Shown here in pieces: positions 27,659 through 37,284 of a stretch of 64,000 bases of DNA. The stretch's first letter is position 1; each line of letters begins with the position of its first letter. This DNA comes from Streptomyces violaceusniger Tu 4113 (GTDB lineage: Bacteria > Actinomycetota > Actinomycetes > Streptomycetales > Streptomycetaceae), in NCBI RefSeq assembly GCF_000147815.2, contig NC_015957.1, forward strand, positions 6,944,001 to 7,008,000, in the 5' to 3' direction. The translations under genes and the position numbers were made by a program. Under the pieces are notes generated by a model. The model ran no database searches. It saw nothing but the letters and a program-made list of their open reading frames with translations, and was not told the origin of the DNA.

Positions 27659-27683
27659 GCCTCACATCATAGGAACCCGTAAG

Positions 27684-27717
27684 GCAACGGCGTTGCATTA
27701 TTAAGAGAACGGTGTTG
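27684..27717. promoter_or_regulatory. Twin TetR operators
   Basis: GCAACG-G-CGTTGC (27684-27696, perfect) and the related AACGGTGTT (27708-27716) share AACGGYGTT and lie 22 bp apart, two helical turns, between the TetR and SDR starts. TTGCATTATTAA between them could be part of a -10 region. Confidence 0.78.
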
Positions 27718-27727
27718 TACTAACGGC

Positions 27728-28603
27728 ATGAAGCAACAGGTCTGGTTCATCACCGGTTCATCCCGCGGCCTCGGCCGCGCCCTGGTCACCGCCGCCCTCG
27801 AGGCCGGCGATCACGTCGTGGCCACCGCCCGCGACCCCAAGGCCCTCGCGGAGGCATTCAGCGAGTACGGCGACCGCGTCCATCCCGTCGCGCTGGACGT
27901 CACGCGTCCGGAAGCGGCGCAGGAGGCCGTCGAGGCGGCGCTCGCCCGCTTCGGCCGCATCGACGTACTCGTGAACAACGCGGGATACGCGAATGTGTCA
28001 CCCATCGAGACATCGGACGACGACGACTTCCGCGCCCAGTTCGAGACGAACTTCTGGGGCGTCTACAACGTCACCAAGGCCGCGCTCCCCACTCTGCGCC
28101 GACAGGGAGCCGGCACCGTCGTGCAGATCTCCTCGATCGGCGGGCGGGTCGGCGGATCGCCGGGCATCGCCTCCTACCAGGCGGCCAAGTTCGCGGTCGA
28201 CGGCTTCAGCCGGACCCTCGCCGTGGAGACCGCACCGTTCGGCGTGCGCGTCATGGTCGTCGAACCGAGCGGCTTCGCCACCGACTGGGCCGGTTCCTCC
28301 ATGACGGTCCACCCCATCCCCGACGCCTACGACGAGACCGTCGGGGCGATGAACCGGCTGGTGCGGCAGAGCACAACAGGAGCGGCCGGGGACCCTCGGC
28401 GCGCCGCCGAGATCATCGTGCGCACCGTCCACCGCGACCAGGTCCCGAGCCATCTCCCGCTGGGCGTGAACGCGACGACCATGGCGCGGGACTACTCCCA
28501 GCACCAACTCGCCGAGGCGACCGCCTGGGAGCAGGTCAGCCGCTCGGCCGACTTCGGCGAGCCCTACCCCGCACAGCTCCCGCCCGAAGGCACGGCCGAC
28601 TAG
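27728..28603 (+). CDS. Short-chain dehydrogenase/reductase
   Basis: 291 aa, ATG 27728. Classical SDR with FITGSSRGLGRALVTAA (TGxxxGxG), NNAG (LVNNAGYANV), Ser135-136 and catalytic Tyr150-x3-Lys154 (ASYQAAKFAVDGF). ATARDP after strand 2 suggests NADP. The YqjQ/17-beta-HSD-like long C-terminus fits bacterial ketone reductases frequently paired with TetR regulators. Substrate unknown. Confidence 0.93.
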   Translation: MKQQVWFITGSSRGLGRALVTAALEAGDHVVATARDPKALAEAFSEYGDRVHPVALDVTRPEAAQEAVEAALARFGRIDVLVNNAGYANVSPIETSDDDDFRAQFETNFWGVYNVTKAALPTLRRQGAGTVVQISSIGGRVGGSPGIASYQAAKFAVDGFSRTLAVETAPFGVRVMVVEPSGFATDWAGSSMTVHPIPDAYDETVGAMNRLVRQSTTGAAGDPRRAAEIIVRTVHRDQVPSHLPLGVNATTMARDYSQHQLAEATAWEQVSRSADFGEPYPAQLPPEGTAD

Positions 28604-28685
28604 AGCCTCTTGGGAGCGTGCCGGTCACACTACGTGTTGCGGGCTGCGACCAGCACGACGGGCGCCCGCCCGCGCGGTCGCCCGG

Positions 28686-29258
28686 TCAACGGTCGTCCTG
28701 GCCCACCGGGCCGAGGAGCCCCGCCACGAGTTCGCGGGCGTAGGCGGCGTCGAGTCCGGCGGGGCGGAAGAGAATGCGGTACATCAGCGGGGCGACGACA
28801 CGGTCGATGACCGTCTCGACCTCGGGGATGTCGTCCCCGCGTTCGGTCGCGCGGGCCAGGATGAGGTCGACCTGGTCGGCGGCGTAGGCCGAGCACTGGC
28901 CGGCGTTGGTGCCGTCGGGGTCGCCGAGCAGGGCGTCGCGGATGTAGGCACGGCCGGCGGGGGAGGCCATCTCGTCGAGGAACTGCTCGGCCCAGGCCGC
29001 CAGGTCGGACGCCAGGGCGCCGTGGTCCTTGGGTGCGGTGTCGGGCCGCAGCCGCTCGACCGCCACGTCCGAGAGCAGTTCCGTGAGGTCTCCCCAGCGG
29101 CGGTAGATCGTGGAGGGGGTGACCCCGGCGCGCTGGGCGACCAGCGGCACGGTCAGGGCGTCGCGGCCCACCTCCGCTTCGAGTTCGCGTACGGCGGTGT
29201 GCACCGATGCCTGGACCCGGGCGCTGCGCCCGCCGGGGCGCACCATCTGCCTGCTCAT
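28686..29258 (-). CDS. TetR-family regulator
   Basis: 190 aa, ATG 29256-29258. HTH SVHTAVRELEAEVGRDALTV followed by PLVAQRAGVTPSTIYRRWGD (the YRRW form), C-terminal TetR_C_11-like domain. The motif AAGCAA-N5-TTGCTT stands just before it and again before the MFS gene at 31077, so it probably controls both itself and that transporter. Confidence 0.92.
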   Translation of the reverse strand: MSRQMVRPGGRSARVQASVHTAVRELEAEVGRDALTVPLVAQRAGVTPSTIYRRWGDLTELLSDVAVERLRPDTAPKDHGALASDLAAWAEQFLDEMASPAGRAYIRDALLGDPDGTNAGQCSAYAADQVDLILARATERGDDIPEVETVIDRVVAPLMYRILFRPAGLDAAYARELVAGLLGPVGQDDR

Positions 29259-29270
29259 CCCTCCACCTTA

Positions 29271-29287
29271 AAGCAAATTCCTTGCTT
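29271..29287. promoter_or_regulatory. TetR operator AAGCAA-N5-TTGCTT
   Basis: Perfect 6-5-6 palindrome 12 bp upstream of the TetR start. A near copy, AAGCAAATGCGTCGCTT, lies at 31042-31058 before the MFS gene, and both are preceded by TT(A), giving TTAAAGCAAA in each. Confidence 0.8.
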
Positions 29288-29329
29288 CTAGACAGCGGTG
29301 CGCCCCGGGCCGCGCGCCCCAGGCCGTCG

Positions 29330-30721
29330 TCAGGCCGCGGGTGCGAGCACGCGGGCCGGCTGGGACTGCTCGTAGGCGTGGCCGACCCGCAGGAGCATGT
29401 TCTCCCCGAGGGGCCGCCCCAGCAGCTGCATGCCGATCGGCAGGCCCGCCGCGTCGTGGCCGACCGGGACGGACAGTGACGGCACTCCGGTGAGGTTGGC
29501 GGGGGCCGAGAGGCGTACGTAGGCGTCGGAGACGGCTTCGACGGTGCCGTCCGCCCAGGTGATCGTCTCCTGGTCGGCCTTCGCCGCGGTCGCCGGGACC
29601 GTCGGGGCGGCGATGACGTCGACGTCGGCCAGCACGCGCGCCCACTCCTGGCGCATCAGTGTCCGGGAGCGCTGGGCGCGCAGATAGTCCCCGGCGGGCA
29701 TCAGTTCCCCGGCTTCGAGCAGGGTGCGCACGTCCACCTGGTACAGCTCGGGCACCGCGCGCAGGGTGCGCTCGTGGTAGGCGGTGGCCTCCGGCACCAT
29801 CAGGCCCCACTGAGTGGCCTGGATATAGCGGGTCATGGGGATCTCGACCTCGACCAGCGTTGCGCCGAGGGCCTGAAGCCGGTCGACGGCCTGCCGGACC
29901 GCCGCTTCCACCTCCGTATCGACGTGCTCGAAGTAGTGGTTGCGCGGCACGCCGACGCGCAGTCCGGTCAGGTCCTCGCCCGCGCCGGGCCGGTAGTCCT
30001 GCGCGGGGGCGGCCAGGGAGGCGGGGTCGCGGGGGTCGTGTCCGGCCAGGGCCGCCAGGACCAGGGCCTGGTCCTCGACGGTGCGGGTCAGGGGGCCGAC
30101 GTGGTCCAGCGACCAGGACAGGGAGGTGACGCCGTGGCGGGGGACGAGGCCATAGGTCGGCTTGAGGCCGACGACCCCGTTGAGCGCGGCGGGGACGCGG
30201 ATGGATCCGCCGGTGTCGGTGCCCAGCGCGAAGGTCGCGGCGCCCGCGGCGACGGCCACGGCGGATCCGCCGCTGGAGCCGCCTGCGACCCGGCCGGCGT
30301 CCCAGGCGTTGCGGGTCTGCGGGGTGGTCAGCCCGTAGGCGAACTCATGGGTGTGGGTCTTGCCGACCAGGACCGCGCCGGCCGCGCCGAGGCGCGCGGC
30401 GACCGTGCTGTCCGCCTGAGCGCGGTGGTCGGCGCGGACCCGGGAGCTGGCGGTGGTGGCCACGCCGGCGACGTCGATCAGGTCCTTCAGCCCCATGGGG
30501 ATGCCGTGCAGCGGGCCGCGCGAGCGGCCGGCGGCGAGGTCGTCCGCGGCCTTGCGTGCCGCGTGGCGCGCCTGCTCGGCGGTCACCGTGGCGTAGGCGT
30601 TCAGGTGGGGTTCCAGCCGCTCGACGCGTTCCAGGACGGAGTCCACCAGCTCGACCGGGGACAGCTCTCCGGCCCGGATCGCGGCGGCGGCCGCGGTGAG
30701 GGACAGTTCATACGGCTGCAT
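29330..30721 (-). CDS. Amidase (AtzE/GatA-type amidase-signature hydrolase)
   Basis: 463 aa, ATG 30719-30721. Amidase signature with the Ser-cisSer-Lys triad: Lys79 (GIPMGLKDLID), cis-Ser in GGSSGGSAVAVAAGAA (residues 147-162) and nucleophile Ser173 (GTDTGGSIRVPAAL). The start overlaps by 14 bp the end of a 69-aa AtzG-like gene, the usual arrangement of AtzE/AtzG amidases that act on carboxybiuret-like amides. Substrate not established; other AS-family amides are possible. Part of a TetR-linked cassette with an MFS transporter. Confidence 0.92.
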   Translation of the reverse strand: MQPYELSLTAAAAAIRAGELSPVELVDSVLERVERLEPHLNAYATVTAEQARHAARKAADDLAAGRSRGPLHGIPMGLKDLIDVAGVATTASSRVRADHRAQADSTVAARLGAAGAVLVGKTHTHEFAYGLTTPQTRNAWDAGRVAGGSSGGSAVAVAAGAATFALGTDTGGSIRVPAALNGVVGLKPTYGLVPRHGVTSLSWSLDHVGPLTRTVEDQALVLAALAGHDPRDPASLAAPAQDYRPGAGEDLTGLRVGVPRNHYFEHVDTEVEAAVRQAVDRLQALGATLVEVEIPMTRYIQATQWGLMVPEATAYHERTLRAVPELYQVDVRTLLEAGELMPAGDYLRAQRSRTLMRQEWARVLADVDVIAAPTVPATAAKADQETITWADGTVEAVSDAYVRLSAPANLTGVPSLSVPVGHDAAGLPIGMQLLGRPLGENMLLRVGHAYEQSQPARVLAPAA

Positions 30722-30917
30722 CGTGCTGCTCCTCTCGCGCCCGGTAGGCGGGGGCGGGCGGGGTGTCGCCGAAGTCGAGTTCGCGCAGGACGGCGACGAC
30801 CGAGTGGATGTGATTGGCGGTGGCCGCCGCCGCGGCGTGGCGCTCGGGCGGCAGTGGGAGCCCGGCCCGGGCGGCCCAGCGGGCCGCTTCCGGAGGGGTG
30901 AGTTCAGCAGCGGACAT
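30708..30917 (-). CDS. AtzG-like small amidase subunit
   Basis: 69 aa from ATG 30915-30917. Sequence pattern ARAGLPLPPERHAAAAATAN and ELDFGDTPPAPAYRAR is the AtzG/DUF4089 type: two helices related to GatC, ending in the short PAPAYRA segment. Known members form a complex with AtzE-type amidases and stabilise them. It ends inside the amidase start (overlap 30708-30721), so translation is coupled. Confidence 0.8.
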   Translation of the reverse strand: MSAAELTPPEAARWAARAGLPLPPERHAAAAATANHIHSVVAVLRELDFGDTPPAPAYRAREEQHDAAV

Positions 30918-30997
30918 GGTGTCTCCCTCATGGGCCGGAGAGGCGGAGCGACCCCGGGAGGCGTGACCCCGGCGATCCTCGGCAACCCCGAACAAAA

Positions 30998-31058
30998 GCT
31001 AACGGCTTGCGTTAGCAGACTGTAGGACCTACAGTCCCTTAAAGCAAATGCGTCGCTT
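30998..31058. promoter_or_regulatory. Three consecutive palindromes in the amidase/MFS divergent promoter
   Basis: GCTAACG-N5-CGTTAGC (30998-31016, 7-5-7 perfect), GACTGTAGG-A-CCTACAGTC (31018-31036, 9-1-9 perfect) and AAGCAA-N5-TCGCTT (31042-31058). The third matches the operator of the TetR at 29258. The first two are different sequences, implying more than one regulator or promoter element in 61 bp. Confidence 0.78.
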
Positions 31059-31076
31059 TTAACGGGAAGGAGTCCC

Positions 31077-32381
31077 ATGTCCAGCGCCACCTCCGGCGCC
31101 CCCGCGCAGTGCCCCTACACAGTCGCCCTCGTCCGCGAGACCACGGCCAACCGCACCGTCCCCCTCCGCGAGACCACGGCCAACCGCACCGCGCCCCTCG
31201 TCCTCTACGCGTCGGTCCTCACCACCCTCCTGGCCGCGTCCAGCGCCCCCACCCCGCTGTACCCGCTCTACCAGGACCAGTGGGGCCTGTCGGCGCTCAC
31301 CATCACGGTGGTCTTCAGCGCCTACTCCCTGACCCTGCTGCTGGCCCTGCTCACCGTCGGAGCCCTCTCCGACCACCTGGGACGGCGCCCCGTCCTGGTG
31401 GGCGCGCTGGTCCTGGCGGCCGCGTCCATGGTGCTGCTGGCCACGGCGGACGGCGCCGGACCGCTGATCGCCGCCCGGGTCCTGCAAGGTGCGGCCACCG
31501 GCGCGGCCACCAGCGCCTCGGGCGCGGCGCTCCTCGACCTCGACGACCCGCTGCGCCCCGGCAGATCGGCCCTGACCAACAGCATCACCCCGGTGGCCGG
31601 CATGGCCGGCGGCGTGCTCGTCTCGACCCTCCTCATCCCCCTCTCCCCCGCCCCCACGGTCACCGTCTACCTGCTGCTGGCCGCGCTGTTCGTGGCGCAG
31701 GCGGCCGCGGTCACCTTCACCGCGGAGACCGGGCGGCGGCGCCCCGGCGCGCTGCGGTCGCTGCTCCCGCGGCTCGGCGTCCCGCCCTCGGCCCGCCGCG
31801 CGCTGCTGACCGTCGGCACGGGTGTCGTCGCCGTCTGGGCGCTCGGCGGTCTCTACTCCTCCCTGGGGCCCGCGCTCGTACGCCTCGTGGCCCCCGGCAC
31901 TCCCCGTCCGGCGGGCGGCATGGTGTTCTTCACCGTCAGCGCCGCCGCCGCGCTCACCGTATGGACACTGCGGCGTACGGCGCCGACCACCGCCGCCACC
32001 GGCGGATCCCTGGCCGTCATCCCCTCCGCCGCCCTGAGCCTGGTCGCTCTGCACGGCGCCGGGCCGCTCGCCCTGTTCGGCGGCGCGGCCCTGGCGGGCA
32101 TCGCCTTCGGCGCCGTCTCCCAGGGGGCGCTGCGGATGATGCTCGGCTCGCTCGACGAGCGGGACCGGGCCACCACCGTGGCCGCCTACTACGTCCTGAG
32201 CTATCTGGCGATGAGCCTGCCCGCCATCGCCGCGGGCGCCGCCACCCAGCACTACGGGCTCCGCACCGCCGCCTACGCCTACGCCATCGGCGCCGCCGTC
32301 CTCGCCGCCGCGGCGGTGGCGGCACTCACCGCGTCACGGCGCCACGCCGCGCCCCGGACCACCAGCGCCCTCCACCGCTAG
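31077..32381 (+). CDS. MFS transporter
   Basis: 434 aa, ATG 31077 with GGAAGGAG upstream. Twelve membrane segments; motif A GALSDHLGRRPVLVGALVL and motif C-like GAATGAATSASGAALL. A cytoplasmic N-terminus contains an exact 11-residue duplication with one change (RETTANRTVPL, RETTANRTAPL; residues 20-41, DNA 31134-31199, 33-bp units). Drug or metabolite efflux/uptake cannot be told apart. The TetR-type operator in its promoter suggests inducible efflux. Confidence 0.9.
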   Translation: MSSATSGAPAQCPYTVALVRETTANRTVPLRETTANRTAPLVLYASVLTTLLAASSAPTPLYPLYQDQWGLSALTITVVFSAYSLTLLLALLTVGALSDHLGRRPVLVGALVLAAASMVLLATADGAGPLIAARVLQGAATGAATSASGAALLDLDDPLRPGRSALTNSITPVAGMAGGVLVSTLLIPLSPAPTVTVYLLLAALFVAQAAAVTFTAETGRRRPGALRSLLPRLGVPPSARRALLTVGTGVVAVWALGGLYSSLGPALVRLVAPGTPRPAGGMVFFTVSAAAALTVWTLRRTAPTTAATGGSLAVIPSAALSLVALHGAGPLALFGGAALAGIAFGAVSQGALRMMLGSLDERDRATTVAAYYVLSYLAMSLPAIAAGAATQHYGLRTAAYAYAIGAAVLAAAAVAALTASRRHAAPRTTSALHR

Positions 32382-32422
32382 AGATCAAGCCCGCCCGCCA
32401 GAGATCAAGGAAACGACGGACC

Positions 32423-33328
32423 ATGCGCACAGCACACAGCATCGACATCCCCTTCTGGACCGTGGGCGACATCGCCGTCCACCGCATCGACGAGGTGCTC
32501 CTGCCGCCGCAGACCGGGCCGTGGCTGCTGCCCGACGCCACCACGGACGTGGTCACGCGAGAGGACTGGCTGCGCCCGGACTTCGCCGACCAGGAGGGCA
32601 TCCTGCGCATCGACAGCCACAGCTTCGCCTTCGAGGTGAGCGGGCTGAAGGTGCTCGTCGACACCGGCATCGGCAACGGCAAGACGCGGGCCAACCCCGC
32701 CTGGCACGACCTGCACACCGACTACCCGGAGCGGCTGGCCGCCGCCGGATTCCCCCCGGAATCCATCGACTTGGTGATCCTCACCCATCTGCACACCGAC
32801 CACGTCGGCTGGAACACCCACGAGGTGGACGGCGCATGGGTGCCCACCTTCCCCCATGCGCGCTACCTCACCTCCCGCGCCGAACGGGACTTCTGGGCGG
32901 GCTACGACATGGACGAACCGCGCGCGCAGATGTTCCGTGACTCCGTGACCCCGATCGAGGAGGCAGGACTGCTCGATCTGGTCGACGTCCTGGCCGAGGG
33001 CACCGAGGTCGCCCCCGGGCTGCGGCTGATCCCCACGCCCGGCCACACCCCCGGCCATATCGCCCTCCAGCTCACCAGCCGCGACCAGACGGCGCTGATC
33101 ACCGGCGACTGCATCCACCACCCCGTCCAGCTCGCCCATCCCACCATCGGCTCATGCGTCGACATCGCCCCCGAGCAGTCCGAGGCCACCCGCCGCGAAC
33201 TCCTCGGCTCCCTCGCCGGTACGGACACGCTCCTGCTCGGCACCCACTTCCCGCCGCCCACCGCCGGCCGTGTGATCACCCACGAGAACACCTACCGGCT
33301 CTCGCCCGTACACCCGGATGCGCGGTGA
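32423..33328 (+). CDS. Metallo-beta-lactamase-fold hydrolase
   Basis: 301 aa, ATG 32423, AAGGAAAC upstream. Dinuclear zinc motif HLHTDHVGWN, then TPGHTPGHIALQL (His), ITGDCIHHPVQ (Asp) and GTHFPPPTAG (His). It resembles YtnP-like lactonases and other quorum-quenching-type or arylester hydrolases. 42 bp after the MFS stop and probably co-transcribed with it, so the pair may handle an ester- or lactone-like compound. Exact substrate unknown. Confidence 0.87.
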   Translation: MRTAHSIDIPFWTVGDIAVHRIDEVLLPPQTGPWLLPDATTDVVTREDWLRPDFADQEGILRIDSHSFAFEVSGLKVLVDTGIGNGKTRANPAWHDLHTDYPERLAAAGFPPESIDLVILTHLHTDHVGWNTHEVDGAWVPTFPHARYLTSRAERDFWAGYDMDEPRAQMFRDSVTPIEEAGLLDLVDVLAEGTEVAPGLRLIPTPGHTPGHIALQLTSRDQTALITGDCIHHPVQLAHPTIGSCVDIAPEQSEATRRELLGSLAGTDTLLLGTHFPPPTAGRVITHENTYRLSPVHPDAR

Positions 33329-33374
33329 CCACGGGACGTACATCGAGCGCGGCCCACCCCATCCGGGCGCCCCA

Positions 33375-34034
33375 TCAGGGCAGCTCCGGGCCGCGGTACT
33401 CGCTCATCGCGTCGATGAGCCAGCGCGCCAGATAGTCGGCGAACGAGGACCGGGGGAACAGCCGGTACGTCGGGGCACCGTCGACCTGCCAGAGCAGCGC
33501 CGCGACGGGCCCCACCGTGGTCGACACCGCGTGGCCGGGGCCGAAGGCCCGGGGGTGCAGGTCCAGCGGGCAGCCCTTCTCCAGCACCTGCCGAGCGGCG
33601 GGGCCGCTCAGCTCCAGCGTGGTGCGGTTCGCCGAAACGTCCACGACCGAGCCCGGATCCGCTCCGAGTGCCGCCCGCAACTCGGCGACCACGGCGGTCC
33701 CGTCAGCCTGAGAGAGCACGAGCCACTCGTCGGGTCCGAGCCAGAGAACCGTGTGGGAAGCCGAGGCGGTGGTGTGGCCGCACTGCCGTGGAAGTGGCGC
33801 CCCCAGGGACTTCTCGATGCGGTCGGCCGCTTCGGAGGCGGGGTCGACGCGCAGGTTCACCATCGTGCTGAACGGCCACTCGGTCAGCGTGACTCCGCGC
33901 GGGCCGGTGACGGTGGCGGTGTGCATCCGCTCCGTCAGATGTGCCAGGGGGCTGGTGCGCAGCGCCACCGGGCCCGCGCCAGCGTCTGCGCCTGCGCCTG
34001 CGCCTGCGCCTGCGGCATTCGTCGGCTCAGCCAT
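33375..34034 (-). CDS. soxG: Sarcosine oxidase gamma subunit
   Basis: 219 aa, ATG 34032-34034, overlapping the soxA stop by 8 bp. GcvT-like small subunit: [56 protein letters not shown] low-complexity Gly-Ala tract fills residues 7-22. With SoxB, SoxD and SoxA it forms the heterotetrameric enzyme that demethylates sarcosine to glycine, passing the methyl group to tetrahydrofolate. Last gene of the operon. Confidence 0.93.
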   Translation of the reverse strand: MAEPTNAAGAGAGAGADAGAGPVALRTSPLAHLTERMHTATVTGPRGVTLTEWPFSTMVNLRVDPASEAADRIEKSLGAPLPRQCGHTTASASHTVLWLGPDEWLVLSQADGTAVVAELRAALGADPGSVVDVSANRTTLELSGPAARQVLEKGCPLDLHPRAFGPGHAVSTTVGPVAALLWQVDGAPTYRLFPRSSFADYLARWLIDAMSEYRGPELP

Positions 34035-36951
34035 CTCGCCTGGTCCCTTCGGGGTCGTAGAGGACGGTGTCGGCCACCAGGACGGGCACCAGGTCCTCGC
34101 CCACCGGGGCGAGGAGGGTCTCGCCGATCCGTGCTCGCCCGTCGGCGACGAGCGCGAGGGCGAAGGGGCGGCCGAGGGCCGGGCTGTGGTAGCTGGAGGT
34201 GACGTGGCCGAGCATCGGCACCGGCCCGGCCTCAGGGGTGAGGGGCACGTTCGGCGCGATGAGCTGGGTGCCCTCGGGCAGCCGGGTCCGCTGATCGCTC
34301 GGCAGCAGGCCGACCAACTGCTTGCGGTCGGTGCGGGAGGTGCCGGCGCGGGAGTACGAGCGGTTGCCGATGAAGTCCTTGCGCTTGGAGACCACCCAGG
34401 ACATGCCCGCGTCCTGCGGGGTGACGGTGCCGTCGGTGTCCTGGCCGACGATGATGTACCCCTTCTCGGCCCGCAGGACGTGCATGGTCTCGGTGCCGTA
34501 CGGGGTGATGTCGTACGGCCGGCCGATCGCGTACACCTCCTCCCAGACCGCCGGGCCGTACCACGCGGATACGTTGATCTCGTAGGCGAGTTCGCCGGAG
34601 AAGGAGATGCGGCAGATGCGGGCGGGGATGCCGGAGGCCAGGGTGGTCTCGCGGAAGGCCATGAACGGGAAGGTCTCGTTCGACAGGTCGATCTCGGGCG
34701 CGAGATGGGCCACGACCTCGCGCGACTGCGGGCCGACGACCGCGATCGTCGCCCACTGCTCGGTCACCGAGGTGCAGTGGACGTCGAGGCCGGGCCATTC
34801 GGTCTGCAGCCACTCCTCCAGCCAGTCCAGGACGGCGGCGGCGCCACCGGTCGTGGTGGTCGTGAAGTAGCGGGTCTCCTCGAGACGCAGCGTCACACCG
34901 TCGTCGAAGATCATCCCGTCGGGCTTGCACATCACGCCGTAGCGGGCCATACCGGGCTTCAGCTTCTTGAAGGCGTTGGTGTAGACGCGGTTGAGGAACT
35001 CACCGGCGTCCGCGCCCCAGATCTCGATCTTGCCGAGGGTGGAGGCGTCCATGAACGCCACCCCCTCACGGGCCGCCCGGCACTCGCGGGCCACGGCCGT
35101 GTCCATGTCCTCACCGGGCCGGGGGTAGTACCGGGGCCGCTTCCACTGCCCGACGTCCTCGAACACCGCCCCGTGGGCGACGTGCCAGGGGTGGATGGAG
35201 GTCGTGCGCTCCGGATCGAACAGCTCGCCGCGCTCACGCCCGGCGATGGCCGCGAAGGCCACCGGCGTGTACGGCGCCCGGTAGCCCGTGGTGCCGATCT
35301 GCCCGGGTGACGCGCCCGCGCCGAGCGCCTCGGCGATCACGCCGATCGCGTTGACGTTGGAGGTCTTGCCCTGGTCGCCCGCCGTGCCGAGCGAGGTGTA
35401 GCGCTTGATGTGCTCGACACTGCGCATACCGGCACCGGTGGACCGCCACACGTCGGCGACGGTGACATCGCGCTGCAGGTCGACGAAGTGGGTGTCCCAG
35501 ATGGCGGGTTCTCCCTCGGGGCCGGTGCCGGTGCCGGGTGCGGGCACCAGCCACAGTGCGCGCACCGGGCCCGCCGCGGCGCGGGGCCGCGCGTCGCCGG
35601 ACGGCGGTTCGGGCGAGGCCACCGGGAACCCGGCGTCCGTCGCGGCCCCCGCACCGGCCCGCGCCCCTTCGGCGAGGCAGCCGTCGAGGTCGTACGTCCC
35701 CCGGGCCGCGCCGACGATGCGCTGGTCCCGTACGGTGCCGTCGGAGACGAAGGCGACCAGGTCCTCGTCCCAGCGCAGCGTGCCCTGGCGCTGGCTGTGC
35801 AGGTGCACCACCGGGCTCCAGCCGCCCGAGACGGCGAGCAGGTCGCAGTCGAACCACTCTGTCTCACCGGTGAGTTGACCCTCGGCGTCGAGGGGCTGGA
35901 CGGTGACACCGGTGAGCCGGTTCCCGCCCGCGGTGTCGACCACCGCACTGCCCGTCAGCACCCGCACCCCACTCGCCACGGCGACCTCGGCGGCCCGGCG
36001 GGACAGCTCGGGCCGCGCGTCCACGACGGCGGCGATGTCGATTCCGGCGGCGTGGAGATCGGCCACCGTGTCATAGGCGCTGTCATTCGTCGTGCTCACC
36101 ACCGCCCGCGAACCCGGCGCCACCGCATACCGGTTCAGGTACGAGCGCACGGCCCCGGCGAGCATCACCCCGGGCCGGTCGTTGCCCGCGAAGACCAGCG
36201 GCCGCTCGTGGGCGCCGGTCGCCAGGACCACCTGGCGGGCCCGGATGTGCCACAGCCGCTGCCGCGAGACGCCTGTGGACGGCTCGGGAGCGTCGGCGCC
36301 GAGGTGGTCGGTGCGCCGCTCCAGGGCCAGTACGTAGTTGTCGTCGTAACTGCCGAACGCCGTGGTGCGCCGCAGGACGACGACCTCGGGGGCGGTGTCG
36401 AGGGCCGCGCGCACTTCGGCGACCCACTCCAGGGCGGTCTGCCCGCCGACCCGCTCGGTGCGCCCCGAGAGCAGCGAACCGCCGGGCTCGGGCTGGTCGT
36501 CGAGGAGGATCACCCGGGCCCCTGAGTCCGCGGCAGCGGCGGCGGCCGCGAGCCCGGCCGGTCCGGCGCCGACCACCAGGACATCGGTGTGGACGTACTT
36601 CTTGTCATAGCCGGCGGGGTCGGGACTCGGGTCGAGCCGCCCCATCCCGGACAGCGTCGTGGCGGACAGCCCGTCGTACAGCTCCGCCGTCGTGGCCGGC
36701 AGCATGCCCTCGGAGCACGGGCCGTCGATCTGCAACAGGGCGCTGGGCTCCTCGACACCCGCGGCGACGATGCCGCGCGGTCGGCCGCGGTAGATCGACG
36801 GGGCGGCCTCGACGCGCCCGTTCGCCAGCATCGCCGAGGCGACGGTGTCTCCGGGGTGCCCGGTCATCTCCCGGCCGTCGACGGTGAACCGCAGCACGGT
36901 GCCGCGGTCGACGCGGCCCCCGTGCGGGAGCCGGAATCGTTGGTCGGTCAT
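34027..36951 (-). CDS. soxA: Sarcosine oxidase alpha subunit
   Basis: 974 aa, the normal length for this subunit; ATG 36949-36951 overlaps the soxD stop by 4 bp. N-terminal ferredoxin-like part ([20 protein letters not shown]), NAD-binding [20 protein letters not shown], then a C-terminal GcvT-like tetrahydrofolate domain (residues ~600-970) with [40 protein letters not shown] and [17 protein letters not shown]. Oxidises sarcosine with the beta subunit; formaldehyde is captured as 5,10-methylene-THF. Confidence 0.96.
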   Translation of the reverse strand: MTDQRFRLPHGGRVDRGTVLRFTVDGREMTGHPGDTVASAMLANGRVEAAPSIYRGRPRGIVAAGVEEPSALLQIDGPCSEGMLPATTAELYDGLSATTLSGMGRLDPSPDPAGYDKKYVHTDVLVVGAGPAGLAAAAAAADSGARVILLDDQPEPGGSLLSGRTERVGGQTALEWVAEVRAALDTAPEVVVLRRTTAFGSYDDNYVLALERRTDHLGADAPEPSTGVSRQRLWHIRARQVVLATGAHERPLVFAGNDRPGVMLAGAVRSYLNRYAVAPGSRAVVSTTNDSAYDTVADLHAAGIDIAAVVDARPELSRRAAEVAVASGVRVLTGSAVVDTAGGNRLTGVTVQPLDAEGQLTGETEWFDCDLLAVSGGWSPVVHLHSQRQGTLRWDEDLVAFVSDGTVRDQRIVGAARGTYDLDGCLAEGARAGAGAATDAGFPVASPEPPSGDARPRAAAGPVRALWLVPAPGTGTGPEGEPAIWDTHFVDLQRDVTVADVWRSTGAGMRSVEHIKRYTSLGTAGDQGKTSNVNAIGVIAEALGAGASPGQIGTTGYRAPYTPVAFAAIAGRERGELFDPERTTSIHPWHVAHGAVFEDVGQWKRPRYYPRPGEDMDTAVARECRAAREGVAFMDASTLGKIEIWGADAGEFLNRVYTNAFKKLKPGMARYGVMCKPDGMIFDDGVTLRLEETRYFTTTTTGGAAAVLDWLEEWLQTEWPGLDVHCTSVTEQWATIAVVGPQSREVVAHLAPEIDLSNETFPFMAFRETTLASGIPARICRISFSGELAYEINVSAWYGPAVWEEVYAIGRPYDITPYGTETMHVLRAEKGYIIVGQDTDGTVTPQDAGMSWVVSKRKDFIGNRSYSRAGTSRTDRKQLVGLLPSDQRTRLPEGTQLIAPNVPLTPEAGPVPMLGHVTSSYHSPALGRPFALALVADGRARIGETLLAPVGEDLVPVLVADTVLYDPEGTRRDG

Positions 36952-37274
36952 CGGTTGCCTCCGGCCGGTTCGGCGGGCTGGTGGACATCCGCCCGGCCGG
37001 GCAGTTCGGGGCGGGGCTCGTCGAGCCGGTAGGCGGCCAGCACCTCGTAACTCACGGTGTCGCGCAGGACGTTGAACCAGCGGCGGCAGCCGGTGCCGTG
37101 CATCCACCGCTCGGCGAAGGGCCCCTTGGGGTTGTCGCGGTAGAAGACGTACGCGGCCCACTCCTCGTCGGTGAGGTCCGCGGGGTTTCCGGGGTAGGGG
37201 ACGTGGGCCTGTCCCCCGTAGTGGTACTCGGTCTCGTCGCGAGGACCGCACCATGGGCAACTGATCAGCAGCAC
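36948..37274 (-). CDS. soxD: Sarcosine oxidase delta subunit
   Basis: 108 aa, ATG 37272-37274. The zinc-binding subunit: [19 protein letters not shown] near the N-terminus and [17 protein letters not shown] supply Cys, Cys, His and Cys ligands. Length fits; the C-terminal 20 residues are a Pro/Gly tail. Lies between soxB (10 bp upstream) and soxA (4-bp overlap), the conserved order soxB-D-A-G. Confidence 0.95.
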   Translation of the reverse strand: MLLISCPWCGPRDETEYHYGGQAHVPYPGNPADLTDEEWAAYVFYRDNPKGPFAERWMHGTGCRRWFNVLRDTVSYEVLAAYRLDEPRPELPGRADVHQPAEPAGGNR

Positions 37275-37284
37275 GATGTCCTCC

